Assembly (NCBI RefSeq): GCF_026151205.1
Contig: NW_026971777.1
Coordinates: 1-36,762, forward strand
Direction: 5' to 3'
Length of the DNA: 36,762 nt
Origin: Bolinopsis microptera
Lineage: Eukaryota > Ctenophora > Tentaculata > Lobata > Bolinopsidae
The notes beneath the pieces are model-generated. The model searched no databases. It saw nothing but the letters and a program-made list of their open reading frames with translations, and was not told where the DNA came from. Shown piece by piece: positions 9,175 through 17,539 of this stretch; position 1 is the first letter of the stretch, and every line of letters starts with the position of its first letter. Made by a program: the position numbers and the translations under genes.

Positions 9175-9652
9175 ATGCAAGAGATCCGTGATTTATCAAT
9201 TGAAGATCTGCGCACAAAGCTGAAAGAGCAAAAACTCTGTTATGGTTATGAGGTTCTAACAATTTGTGAACGTCGTCGCAAAAAGTTTGAAAAGCGATTG
9301 TTCTTACACATGCAAGGAAAAGAAGCACCCACCCCTTCATAAATGTGCTGATAATAGGAGTGAATACTTTTTGCTTGATATAGAACTTCCACAGACATGG
9401 TATCCAGGAACATCAATACTGAAAAAGACATCAACTAAAAAAACTAAGAAGTCTGTCCGATTTAAGCAAACGGAAATATTTGGAAATGAACCCATCTACC
9501 CATACTGTGTTACAAAGTACAATCATAACACTAAAAGCCAACACCTACATGCACCACAATGTTCTAATGCTGTTGCAGAAACGATCGAGGTGTTGGGTCA
9601 ATACAGATGGATGAATAGAAAGTTTTTGATTGAAGGGAGGCATGATATATAA
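9175..9652 (+). pseudogene. Unrecognised basic protein, frame-broken
   Basis: An ATG two bases after the previous stop opens a 55-residue frame (starting MQEIRDLSIEDLRTKL, rich in charged helix) that ends at 9342. Another frame, open from 9266, continues to 9652 and carries the conserved-looking part: paired Cys/His (HKCADN; HAPQCSN), a Lys-rich run, and a KSVRF segment. The two overlap, so one frame change around 9300 probably breaks a single gene of roughly 155 residues. Its last residues (LIEGRHDI) fall in the 122 bp direct repeat and recur at the end of the 10189-10338 frame. I do not recognise the family. KSVRF resembles a protein-phosphatase-1 docking motif, but such short motifs are common. 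Confidence 0.45.
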
Positions 9653-9745
9653 GAACTTAGAGTTCCAACCTTGACTGGTTGAAGATGCAGACCAGCTCAC
9701 AATATTTCCAAGAGTTCTATGTCAACTCACCATCAGAATTTCTGA
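9624..9745 (+). repeat. 122 bp direct repeat, copy 1
   Basis: This segment is repeated at 10310-10431 without gaps and with few substitutions. It spans the end of one frame (LIEGRHDI stop), a short intergenic spacer, and the start of the next (MQTS.QYFQEF). The two copies enclose 564 bp (9746-10309). Confidence 0.95.
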
Positions 9746-9771
9746 GTTTCCAATGTCTCTTAGAGTCTTAG
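9685..9771 (+). pseudogene. Truncated duplicate of the 10371 gene start
   Basis: A 28-codon frame beginning MQTSSQYFQEFYVNSPSEFL is nearly identical to the first 20 codons at 10371. It leaves homology at the end of the 122 bp repeat and stops after eight unrelated codons. It is a by-product of the duplication and is unlikely to be functional. Confidence 0.7.
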
Positions 9772-10188
9772 GTCAACAGAATCAACAACAATTTTAATCT
9801 CTCCAATTTGATGATAAGATATTTCAAGTGCAACTCATCAAAACTATATAATTCCTTTGTTCGATCAACAGGTTTTGATATGTCATCCTTTGTACCCATA
9901 CAGATGCAATCATGACTCGGCTCAGTTTTCAACTTGGATTTTACTCACCGATCTAGAAGATCGGACTTTGCTACTAAGGTTTAAGAGTTGCATCTCGTAA
10001 ACTTTCCTGGTAGTATCGGTTATAGGTCTAGGTTGAGTGTCATATTCTCTTATGATAAATACTCGAAACTAAAGAGAGTGAATGTGATCGGGCTAATTCA
10101 AAACTTATTTATCGAGGTAAATTTATATTTCTTCAAAGAACAGACTAATTCATAACCACACGACACCCCAAAGAAATATTTGCTTACC

Positions 10189-10338
10189 ATGCCACAGCTT
10201 TTAACCAATGTCCCCAGTATCATCAGGAACAATCTCGATCAAAACCACCCTGTTAAACATGAACGGAGGTTTGGAGATGGGTGCTACTTTTCAGAGTATC
10301 CAGAGTTCATTTTGATTGAAGGGAGGCATGATATATAA
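10189..10338 (+). CDS. Small ORF sharing its C-terminus with the 9175-9652 gene
   Basis: A 49-codon frame starting MPQLLTNVPSIIRNNL and ending LIEGRHDI, the last residues lying in the direct repeat. Sharing the end but not the body with the 9266-9652 frame suggests a duplicated and diverged (or recombined) copy. The DNA just upstream (9746-10188) contains short coding-like stretches in different frames and a perfect 7 bp stem at 9948-9964 (CCGATCT AGA AGATCGG), but no intact gene. Function unknown. Confidence 0.3.
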   Translation: MPQLLTNVPSIIRNNLDQNHPVKHERRFGDGCYFSEYPEFILIEGRHDI

Positions 10339-10431
10339 GAACTTAGAGTTCCAACCTTGACCGATTAAAGATGCAGACCAGCACACAATATTTCCAAGAG
10401 TTCTTTGTCAACTCACCATCAGAATTTCTGA
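10310..10431 (+). repeat. 122 bp direct repeat, copy 2
   Basis: Second copy of 9624-9745. Here the downstream frame continues (QEFFVNSPSEFLNELH), whereas in copy 1 it runs into a stop at 9769, so copy 2 is in the original gene context and copy 1 is the truncated duplicate. Confidence 0.95.
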
Positions 10432-10719
10432 ATGAGCTTCACTCTGAGCTTTCATACTATCAAAGAACCAAAGTTATAACTATGTTTGACATTTACCGTA
10501 TTCGAAAAGAGAGTACTCCCTATGTTTGATATTTTGATATCAGCTCAGAGTAAGAGTTATGAAGATATCATCAATATCCATGAAAATATAGTTTTGCAAG
10601 CAATACGAGAAGAGCTGAACTTATCAGATGTTACTCAGATGGCAAATGAAAACAAGTACATGTTACGCAATTGTTTTAAGGTCTTCATGAATTCAATGCC
10701 CAGTGACTCGCCTATATAA
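10371..10719 (+). pseudogene. Small unrecognised acidic/helical protein, frame-broken
   Basis: The first frame (from ATG 10371, stop at 10527-10529) begins MQTSTQYFQEFFVNSP and ends shortly after a TATGTTTGACATTT word. An overlapping frame from ATG 10522 to 10719 starts with the nearly identical word TATGTTTGATATTT and continues as a helical, Glu/Asn-rich protein (YEDIINIHENIVLQAIREEL). The ~40 bp imperfect duplication around 10481-10530 is probably what breaks one gene of about 100 residues. No known domain is recognised. It lies between other small plus-strand genes in what looks like one transcription unit. Confidence 0.4.
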
Positions 10720-10777
10720 ATCGAGTTGAATGTAGAGAGCTCATTTCTTGATACAGAACTTTGGTTACGTTTCAAAC

Positions 10778-11377
10778 ATGGCACTCTTCAACAACTATGG
10801 ATTGATTTGTGAAATTAATCCAAATACAAAAGGATACACTCGCTTGACGATCTCAACGAATATACCATTCAAGACAAGATTGATTAAGTTCAATGTTTGG
10901 GATACCGTACAGTTAAAGAAACCTGGAAGTACTAGATCCAGTACCGCGATTCCCTTCAAAGTGGGAGAAGAAGTACAAGTGGAATATTCCTACAAGGTTG
11001 GGTATCCTATACTCGTTAACATGGTTTCATCTCACGTTGACAATTGTCCAATATGATTTAACTCACTGGAGGGTATTGATACTCAAAGAATGGAGATTGG
11101 ATGCGATGGATGTCGATTGATACCTGAGGAAGAACACAAGAAAAGAGTGAATACTCAAATGCAGATCGTTTCTAAAACGCTAAAGCAGTATTCAAACAGT
11201 GCAGGGTTCAAACTAGAGCTTTTCAGTGAAGTAGATAACAAAGCCTTTGCTCCGGTTATTTTCCCAAATAACTTTGCATACCAGAAACTTGAAAATATGA
11301 AAATTGGACACAAATACTGGGTCGTCGGATGGATTGCTCCAAACGGAAAGTTTCTCGATGTAGTTGATATCAATTAG
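10778..11377 (+). pseudogene. OB-fold / zinc-ribbon candidate ssDNA-binding protein with an in-frame TGA
   Basis: One reading frame of 199 codons is interrupted only by TGA at 11054-11056. The N-terminal part (MALFNNYGLICEI ... FKVGEEVQVEYSYK) is all-beta in pattern. A CP-x-stop ... CDGC arrangement then resembles a zinc ribbon in which the second cysteine codon has become TGA. The C-terminal part (FKLELF ... KIGHKYWVVGWI) is paralogous to the 8907 protein. This order, beta domain, zinc ribbon, beta domain, recalls RPA-like single-stranded-DNA-binding proteins and would suit a polymerase-encoding element; the assignment is inference. The gene is last in the plus-strand group and ends about 55 bp before a shared poly(A) region. 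A nonsense mutation is the simplest explanation; selenocysteine is considered under findings. Confidence 0.55.
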
Positions 11378-11431
11378 TTGTAATTTTATTGGTTTTATTT
11401 TATGTCTTTATGAACTTGTTTTCATTTGTAC

Positions 11432-11448
11432 AATAAAACAAATTTATT
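11432..11448. terminator. Bidirectional poly(A) signals between convergent genes
   Basis: AATAAA on the plus strand (11432-11437) serves the left-arm genes ending at 11377. AATAAA on the minus strand (11448-11443) begins inside the protease stop, reading TGAATAAA. Only about 70 bp separate the two coding ends. Confidence 0.65.
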
Positions 11449-11911
11449 CAAATTATTGAAGAAACAAAATTAAAAGCTACAGAATCATTTTTTTCAAAAT
11501 CTTGTGAGTAGTCGTTTAAAAAATCTTTATAATCTAACCCTAAACTTAACACATAGATAAAATGAATGCAAAAGTAACCACATGCTTTGCTATTCCAGCC
11601 TTGAACTCTATAGTTTGTGTATCTAACAAACTTAAACTTTTTTACAATATCCTTATAATATTTAGGTAGAGTTTTGTGGTCTGGCGATCGTCCAAATGAA
11701 TCAAAGAAGCATATTGTATCATCTTTTGCAGCCCAAGCACACCAATGTTCTCCATTTTCATCATGCTCCTCAGTGTTTGAAATGAAAGCATAATATGGTT
11801 TGGTAGATGTAGGTGAGAAACAAGAAGGGTAAGTACCAATATAGTTTTGCTAGTAACGCTTGTGTTGAAAAGAATATCGTCAAGTTGCGTTGTGGTAACG
11901 GGTTCAAGCAT
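11448..11911 (-). pseudogene. Adenain-like cysteine protease (Polinton PRO)
   Basis: Adenain-family proteases mature virion proteins. The triad is visible in order: GEHWCAW (His), FFDSFGR (Asp), then YRVQGWNSKACGYFC, which gives the oxyanion Gln seven residues before the nucleophilic Cys, as in adenain. About 150 residues is a little short of adenain (~200) but normal for Polinton PRO. The ATG at 11911 overlaps the stop of the upstream capsid-type gene (TAATG), and the first ~23 codons are in a different frame from the catalytic part, with one frame change near 11840. Apart from that the sequence looks conserved. The stop codon overlaps the poly(A) signal. The gene is last in the minus-strand block. 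Confidence 0.85.
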
Positions 11912-13413
11912 TATTCAATGATGCGTACAATACGATCGGAATCTATTGAATTTGTCTGTCAAAGACAGCATAAACAATTAGTATGAGATCCTTCTGGAAA
12001 AGTCTCTGTTCCGAGATCTATTTCAATGCTGGTACTTGCTTTCTCTTGAAGATTCAGATGACGATCATTTTACTAGATCTATCAGCACCGAAGCTTATTG
12101 CAGTCATGAAATTCAAATGAAAGTTGTTCTCATTTATAAGACATGATCCTTGGGTATCCTTACCCAAGGTGCGGTAAAGTTGTCGTAGATACTCACCAAA
12201 TTCTTGAATTGGAAGTTATTCTCACCAATTTTTCTGATACTACCAACTTCTAAAGGATCAGCAAAGACTGGAACACCATCACGGTAAAGTTGAAATTTTT
12301 TGTAAGGTATCATAATAAAAGGATTTGAGGGGCATATGTCCATCAAAGTCACGACTCCTCTGCAACATAAAGAATGCATATGGAGGAAGAATAGAGTTTG
12401 CAAAAATATCATTTATTCTAACTATCCTCGATGATTGCGTTACCGGACGTACTATGATTTCAGGTCTAGAAATGAAATATGGAATAGGATCTTTTTTAAG
12501 TCTCTCCTCAATCATTTCTAAAATTTCATCCCTTACTCGATAGTAAGTAATGTTAGAAAAACAATCTTCAATAACCAAACTATATCCAGTATCTGCTTTG
12601 CACAAAAGCAAGAAATCGTCAGTATTTTTAGTTAGACTCATTCTCAAAATTCATATTTGTAGGTAAACATTTTGTAGTGTTTAAACAAGGGACAGTGAAA
12701 TTTGGTGTTTAGAGTAACATTTTTTCCTCTATTGAAAAGAGTACTTCTTTTAATGGCAGCTGGATTTGTTTGAGTTGGAACCCAATTATCCACTTGTGAC
12801 ATTTGATTCTGATACTCTATTTAAAGTAAATCCTCTAGACTAAATTTTCCCTTCTTAAATAACCCTAACATTTCGCTTATAATCGAACCTTTGGTATTTA
12901 ATCAAACCTAATCCCTTTTTGGCAATCCCCTTTTTAAAGGACCAAACCCGGGAACAATTCAGATCACCCCTAAGTTTTTTCTATAAAATTTCACCCACCC
13001 CCAAAATGTTTTTAATTTTCCCTCAATGTTTTTTTTTACACCTTCATTCAGGAATCCTTCTTGTAGAACAAATACCCATCACGGTTTTGACCCGGCTTAG
13101 GTCGATTCAAAAATTTGGGTAAGCTAAGGGATTCCCTACTTTAATAACTAATGCGTTTCCTTTACAATAAAAACTTCCCCATAGATGTTGAAATATTGTT
13201 AACTACAAAACATTTTTCCGTGGGGATATCCGACCTTTTTGCTTTTAAACCGGTAAACTATTGTAAACCCTTTTAAAAGTCCTTCGGTTGTGGTGGTATG
13301 TTAAATTTAGGGGTCCCTCTTGAAAAATTTGTTACAGGCCACCTTTAAAAATCGTAAGTTCTTAAATCGAAATTGTTGGGTTTTGTCTTTCCCCATAAAG
13401 GAGAAAATGACAT
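11911..13413 (-). pseudogene. Capsid-type (jelly-roll candidate) protein, frame-broken
   Basis: Reading across several frame changes gives a protein of about 500 residues. Readable pieces include HCPLFKHYKM (near 12690), MSLTKNTDDFLLL (from 12641), RINDIF and LPPYAFFML (about 12400), a PFIMIPYKKFQLYRDGVPV stretch (about 12290) and IDSDRIVRII at the end. The order and spacing recall the Polinton capsid proteins often annotated in animals as 'F54H12.2-like'; this is from memory, not a search. Length fits that family (~490). The start is placed at ATG 13413 from fit alone. Frame changes lie near 11970, 12070, 12360 and 12645, with many above 12.8 kb. It overlaps the protease start by one base and sits directly downstream of a small glycine-rich protein. 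It might be the major or a minor capsid protein. Confidence 0.55.
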
Positions 13414-13429
13414 AAATCACTGATTTTAA

Positions 13430-13762
13430 AAAATTTCCCATTTTTTTTTGTTTGGAGTGATTTTTTAGGTCACTGATTTTACTAAACTTTTTTTTTTTCC
13501 CCCTGTTTTCCCCCAAGTATTAGCAAAACTTTTAACTTTTTTGCTCCTTTTTGCTCCAGAGAAATAGTTTTTTACCACACGATTCAAGGTTTTCCCGTTT
13601 TAGCTATTTTTTTAATTCCAGCGGTGGTAACGCTTTCTTTAAAAGGGAACCAAAAAAAATTCCCCCCCTTCCCCCTGATCGAAAATAATGGGTCCAAACT
13701 GAAGACCCCCCTTGCGCAAACACAGGGGTATGGTTATTTTCGATCTGAGTTAAATTCCCCAT
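13430..13762 (-). pseudogene. Small glycine-rich virion-protein candidate
   Basis: From ATG 13762 the frame opens MGNLTQIENNHTPVFAQGG and continues, across homopolymer-type breaks, into a segment with Gly-rich, aromatic and then LLKKALPP-like hydrophobic-basic sequence, followed by a GIKKIAKTG piece and a Lys-rich tail. Polintons and adintoviruses commonly encode a short Gly-rich, hydrophobic and basic protein beside the capsid gene, so position and composition fit. The sequence is too damaged to confirm family membership. The 3' limit is approximate. Confidence 0.35.
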
Positions 13763-13799
13763 TTTATTTTCTTTCTTCTTTGGCTTTTTTAGTGTAGAA

Positions 13800-14960
13800 G
13801 GACGTACACTAAGTTAGAATTGTCTTGAAAAATTTTAGGATTAAAATTAAAGAATTTACCATTAATACTCTTTTCCGATCAAATTTTTAGAATTCCCTTT
13901 TAATTTTCGAAACAAAATTGGATGAGCTGAGAAAAAAAATTCCATCCGGGATTTTTTTTATGGAAATCAAAAAAATTCTAGATAATTTTCCATTAGTAGA
14001 GTTTTCGATAATTTTTAATGTAGAAAATGCGGGTATGTTTCCCCCTTCAAACGGGGTATTCTGAAGAGTGTTTGTGCTAAAAAAATCATTTTCAACCCCT
14101 ACAAGCCCCGGGTGAATCTTTTCGTTCTTTAAAATTAAATTATCCAAACTTAACTGTACAATTTGTCTGGCTTAATAAAGGAAACAGTAAAAGGTTTGTA
14201 TTTTTTTGGTTTTATTAATAATTCTCTTTTCTATTCAAAAAAATATGCATGAATAAATGGTAAAAACCCTGGTGGTATTGTAACTGCTCAATTAATTAAA
14301 TTCACCATATGTTATCATTTTCACTCCATGGGTGTAAAAATATTGTCCGTTAACTGTTGTAAAAGGAACTTTTTGTTATCATCACAAATATGAAACATTT
14401 TGACCATGAAAATCGATGTAACGAATTTTCGGTTCTTTTATTTTAAAAGGGGGTTAACCGAGTTAAAATTTCGATTGATTGCCTTCTAACCACCAACAAC
14501 AATGATTGTGAAGTTATCCATTTTGTAAAGCAATTGAAACCCTCCTTTTATATTAAAATGTTATTCCAAAATTTTAAAGATGACAAAAATGGGTTTTCGT
14601 AATGTTTTTAAAATCCCCATTACAAAAATCATTGAAAAAATCATCTATTTGATAAAACCCCGGTTTATATCTATAAAAATCAGCCCATTTTTGGGCTTGT
14701 ACATCTGTTTGAAAGTTTAATTAATAGCTATTATAGTTAAAACCCGGGAAGATTTCCTTTTTGGGTATTAAATGTTTGATTTTTTTCCGAGACCCCCCTT
14801 ATGGTAAAAGCTTTTGCATTCTTTACAGTGAAAGGGTGATATAATATATCGGACTTTAAAAATTGTTTTTGTATTCCCCCAAGTTTGGAAAAACGTGCAA
14901 AATTTAAAGTAATGCTCCGCCACTTTGTGCAACGTTTCTGTTTCATACCGCCCCCTTTTA
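13800..14960 (-). pseudogene. Unassigned broken coding region(s), minus strand
   Basis: Two short minus-strand frames are open here: 14147-13887 (starting MDNLILKNEKIHPGLVGVEN) and 14946-14737 (starting MKQKRCTKWRSITLNFA). Between them the same strand shows further coding-like pieces broken every 20-60 codons at homopolymers. By position, between the packaging ATPase and the virion genes, a minor capsid or penton gene would be expected, but I see no diagnostic motif and make no assignment. Confidence 0.3.
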
Positions 14961-15129
14961 AACCACTTTCGAGAATTAAAGGGGCATGCTTTTCAAAAGT
15001 TTGATGTTGTTTGTTACTAGATCCAGTTTTTTTTTTGAAAAATTTGAACCGTTTAAGAACTTTGAAAAGTTTGGGGTGAATTTTTAAAGATGTTTTTTGG
15101 GTTTTTTCATATTACAGCGCTAACTTCCC

Positions 15130-15780
15130 CAGATTATCGAGTTTATTCAACATATCTCCCTCTTTGGAAAAAATGTTGGAAACCATTCCCAAAATCGTTT
15201 TCATTTAGCCCCTGTGGTAGACTTGGTGAAGACTAAGTAAAATTAAAACCCCTTTTCCTGTTTTATGTTCTTTAAAGGCTTATGCACCTTCAAATCTCCC
15301 CAAAAAACATTTGTCTTGCCAATGTGTTAATTGTCTAAAAATGACGTTGGGACTTTAAAGAAAAAAATAGTGATTTAGAATCATGGTCTAAAAAGGGACT
15401 TTTTGGGAAAGGGTTTTTGGTTAGGTAAAATGTAGATATTGTTTTGTGAGTGACCCAAAATAAAACCCTTCTGCATTTCCTTGTTATCAAAAGAATTAAA
15501 TCCAACAACCAACATACTAGGGGTTTGAAGATTATTTTTTCAAAATTAAGTCCTTTTAAATGTTTTCGGCACATTTTCTTCATCATTCCAAGTTTTCATA
15601 AAACTCTGCTCTATTTTGAATTAAAAATCCGTTTAGGCCAGGGGTGTACTATTTTTTTTGATAATTCCAAAATGAATTTAGTCTTTTACTCTTTTTGGCA
15701 AAAAATTTGCAGTTGTGGAGGCTAGAAACTTAAAACGGATCAAAATGAAGAGATCGAATTGAGGTTTCCAAAGGTTTTTT
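15130..15780 (-). pseudogene. Packaging ATPase candidate (FtsK/HerA-type), frame-broken
   Basis: Fragments read in order on the minus strand: a KS.KTKFILEL-like P-loop remnant near 15680, an MLVV segment followed by FDN..MQK near 15500 (Walker B position), FYLTKNPFPKSP near 15420 (the sensor strand that in this family reads YLtQ), then DHDSKSLFF. The spacing of these blocks matches Polinton/adintovirus ATPases, which pump DNA into the capsid. The 5' end overlaps the end of the integrase, and each block is separated by frame changes at homopolymers. The identification rests on block order, not on one intact motif. Confidence 0.45.
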
Positions 15781-16745
15781 TTTTTCGTCGGATAACCCTT
15801 CCCCTTACAAGTATTCGGTCTACCCGTTCGTACGCTTATCTAAAAATTTTTTAATTTTTAAATCTTTAGTTTATCCCCCAATTGTATTTCACTAGTGTAA
15901 AATGAAAACCTTTAACTCTTTACCTTATTCCTTCAAATCATTGATAGGAAAGGTCTTTTTTTGATTTTGTAAACACTTCGTGACTCCAAATTTATAACCC
16001 TTTTGAAATGTTTTTTTTTTGCCTTGTTTTCCCCTTTCCGTACCCCCACTTTGAAAATGCTTTTTTTTTTAAATTAATTTTTTTTTTCACTTTAGGGAAA
16101 AAATTTTTCGAATAATCTTATTTCAGATTTATTATTGGGGGTTTTGCTTTGGGTTTGTTTCTTCTTGTATGTTTAATAGATTTGTAAACATCGATCCAAG
16201 GGATACCCTTAGACGTAAAATACTTAAACATTTGCGTTTTTTTAAAGTTCTATTGAACCGCTCAACTATTGCCCCCTTTTTTTTCCCCTATAAACACTGA
16301 GGTTTTATACGTAAATTTTTAATAAACGCAAAATTCTTTTGTAAAACTCTTTTCCTTGATCAAACGCTTTTTTGTGGAGTGTTTTGCGTAAAAAAGGGTT
16401 TCCCTAAACTACAACAAATTTCTTCTTATTTTTCATTTTAAGGCCCATCTTTTTTGCTAAAAGTATGATTTTAGTAACAATCCATTGTAACCCTCGTTGT
16501 GTTGATGTAAACTCGGGGGTCAACTAAATCACACTGATACAAGTATCCAATCCTTTGGGCCCAAAATTTTCCCATTTTTAAAAAAGGTTTTTTATGGGTT
16601 TTTGGGGTTTTTTAGCTGTCAATGCCCTTTAAAATTTTTTTTTACGTTTAATTATAAAGGCCTTTATTTTTTAAGCTTTTGTTAAGGATTCTTTCCCGTA
16701 AAGGGCCCGGGAAAAGGGAGGGTCTAACAAGTCTTTCAAATTCAT
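15722..16745 (-). pseudogene. Retroviral-type integrase with C-terminal chromodomain (Polinton INT), frame-broken
   Basis: Catalyses insertion of the element. Read across breaks from ATG 16745: an N-terminal helical segment, then QCDLVD near 16540 (first catalytic Asp), DQGKEF near 16350 (second Asp) and VERFNRTLK near 16265 (Glu), the D,D,E spacing and ERFNRTLK signature of Polinton/Ginger-type integrases. Downstream an SH3-like segment (FPINDLK near 15950; SEIQLGD near 15880) leads to a GKGYPTK and WKPQFDL block near 15750, the aromatic-cage region of a chromodomain. About 340 residues fits. Breaks occur at homopolymers every few dozen codons. It starts head to head with the zinc-finger region at 16.8 kb. 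Confidence 0.85.
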
Positions 16746-16802
16746 TTTGTTTTCATGTATATTTCTTGTCTAAAAAAACCCCCGAGTTCCTGTAATTTTA
16801 AA

Positions 16803-17530
16803 AAGGTTTACAATGTGATAAGTGTGGGAAATCTTACCCAACAAACGCTACATTGTATCAACACAAACCTTGCTCTCCAAACCGAAAAACCCTTTGGTTA
16901 ACCCTCCCTGGTTCATCATCTTCGGTAAAACGATCTAGAGGGTATAACACATCCCCTGCTAAAAAACGGATTTAGCCCAGAACAAAAATAATCACCTAAA
17001 AGAAACCCAAGACATAAATCAAAACTTATCCCACTCCACAAACATCGTGGGCAAACTGAGATAATCTGAAAATTTTCATTTTTGATGATGATGGAAAGGG
17101 GATAAAGGACTTCAGGTAGTTACACTTGCAAAGATGGAAATGATGGGTCTAACAGGGTTTATATATTGATAGATTTAACAAGAAATTGTATAAGTTGGGT
17201 TTTGCTTTTAAAAAACAATTTGAAAAAATATTTAAAAGAAGATACAGATTAAAAAAAAAGCACAAGAAAGAAAAAGATTTCTAAAAAGAATTATAAATAA
17301 ATTCGTGATTTGGTAAAGAAATGAAGGGTGAAAAAAGATGAAAGGTTGGTGTAAAAAAAAGAGTGCTTCAAAACTACTAAAGATTTGAATATACACATGA
17401 AAAGGGAAATTATTTTGAACGAGAATCAAAAAAAAAAATAAAACTTCTTCCCGAAAACTTCAAGTTGAAAGATGTGCGAAGATTTGAGTAGCTCACAAAA
17501 GCGAAATTTTTAAATTTCACAACAATGGAG
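16803..17530 (+). pseudogene. C2HC zinc-finger protein candidate, frame-broken
   Basis: At 16814-16872 the plus strand reads a compact finger with CDKCGKSYP, then LYQHKPC, that is Cys-x2-Cys-x12-His-x2-Cys. Further plus-strand pieces follow (FDDDGKGIKDF near 17090; LAKMEMMGLTGF near 17140) and a strongly Lys/Arg-rich tail to about 17.5 kb. The region runs divergently from the integrase with its start within about 100 bp of the integrase ATG. It could be a nucleic-acid-binding regulator or an N-terminal part of a larger protein. No family is recognised beyond the finger, and the extent is uncertain. Confidence 0.4.
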
Positions 17531-17539
17531 GAATTTTTT

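Noticed and set aside
11054-11056. Confident selenoprotein call
   Set aside because: The element has many other breaks and no SECIS structure was established by eye; a nonsense mutation is simpler.
12919-13122. Plus-strand frames between 12.3 and 15.7 kb
   Set aside because: They oppose the minus-strand capsid, ATPase and neighbouring genes and show no motifs.
17232-17429. Minus-strand frame rich in Phe and Leu (possible membrane protein)
   Set aside because: It is the complement of the Lys-rich AAA/AAG tract on the plus strand; composition alone makes it look hydrophobic.
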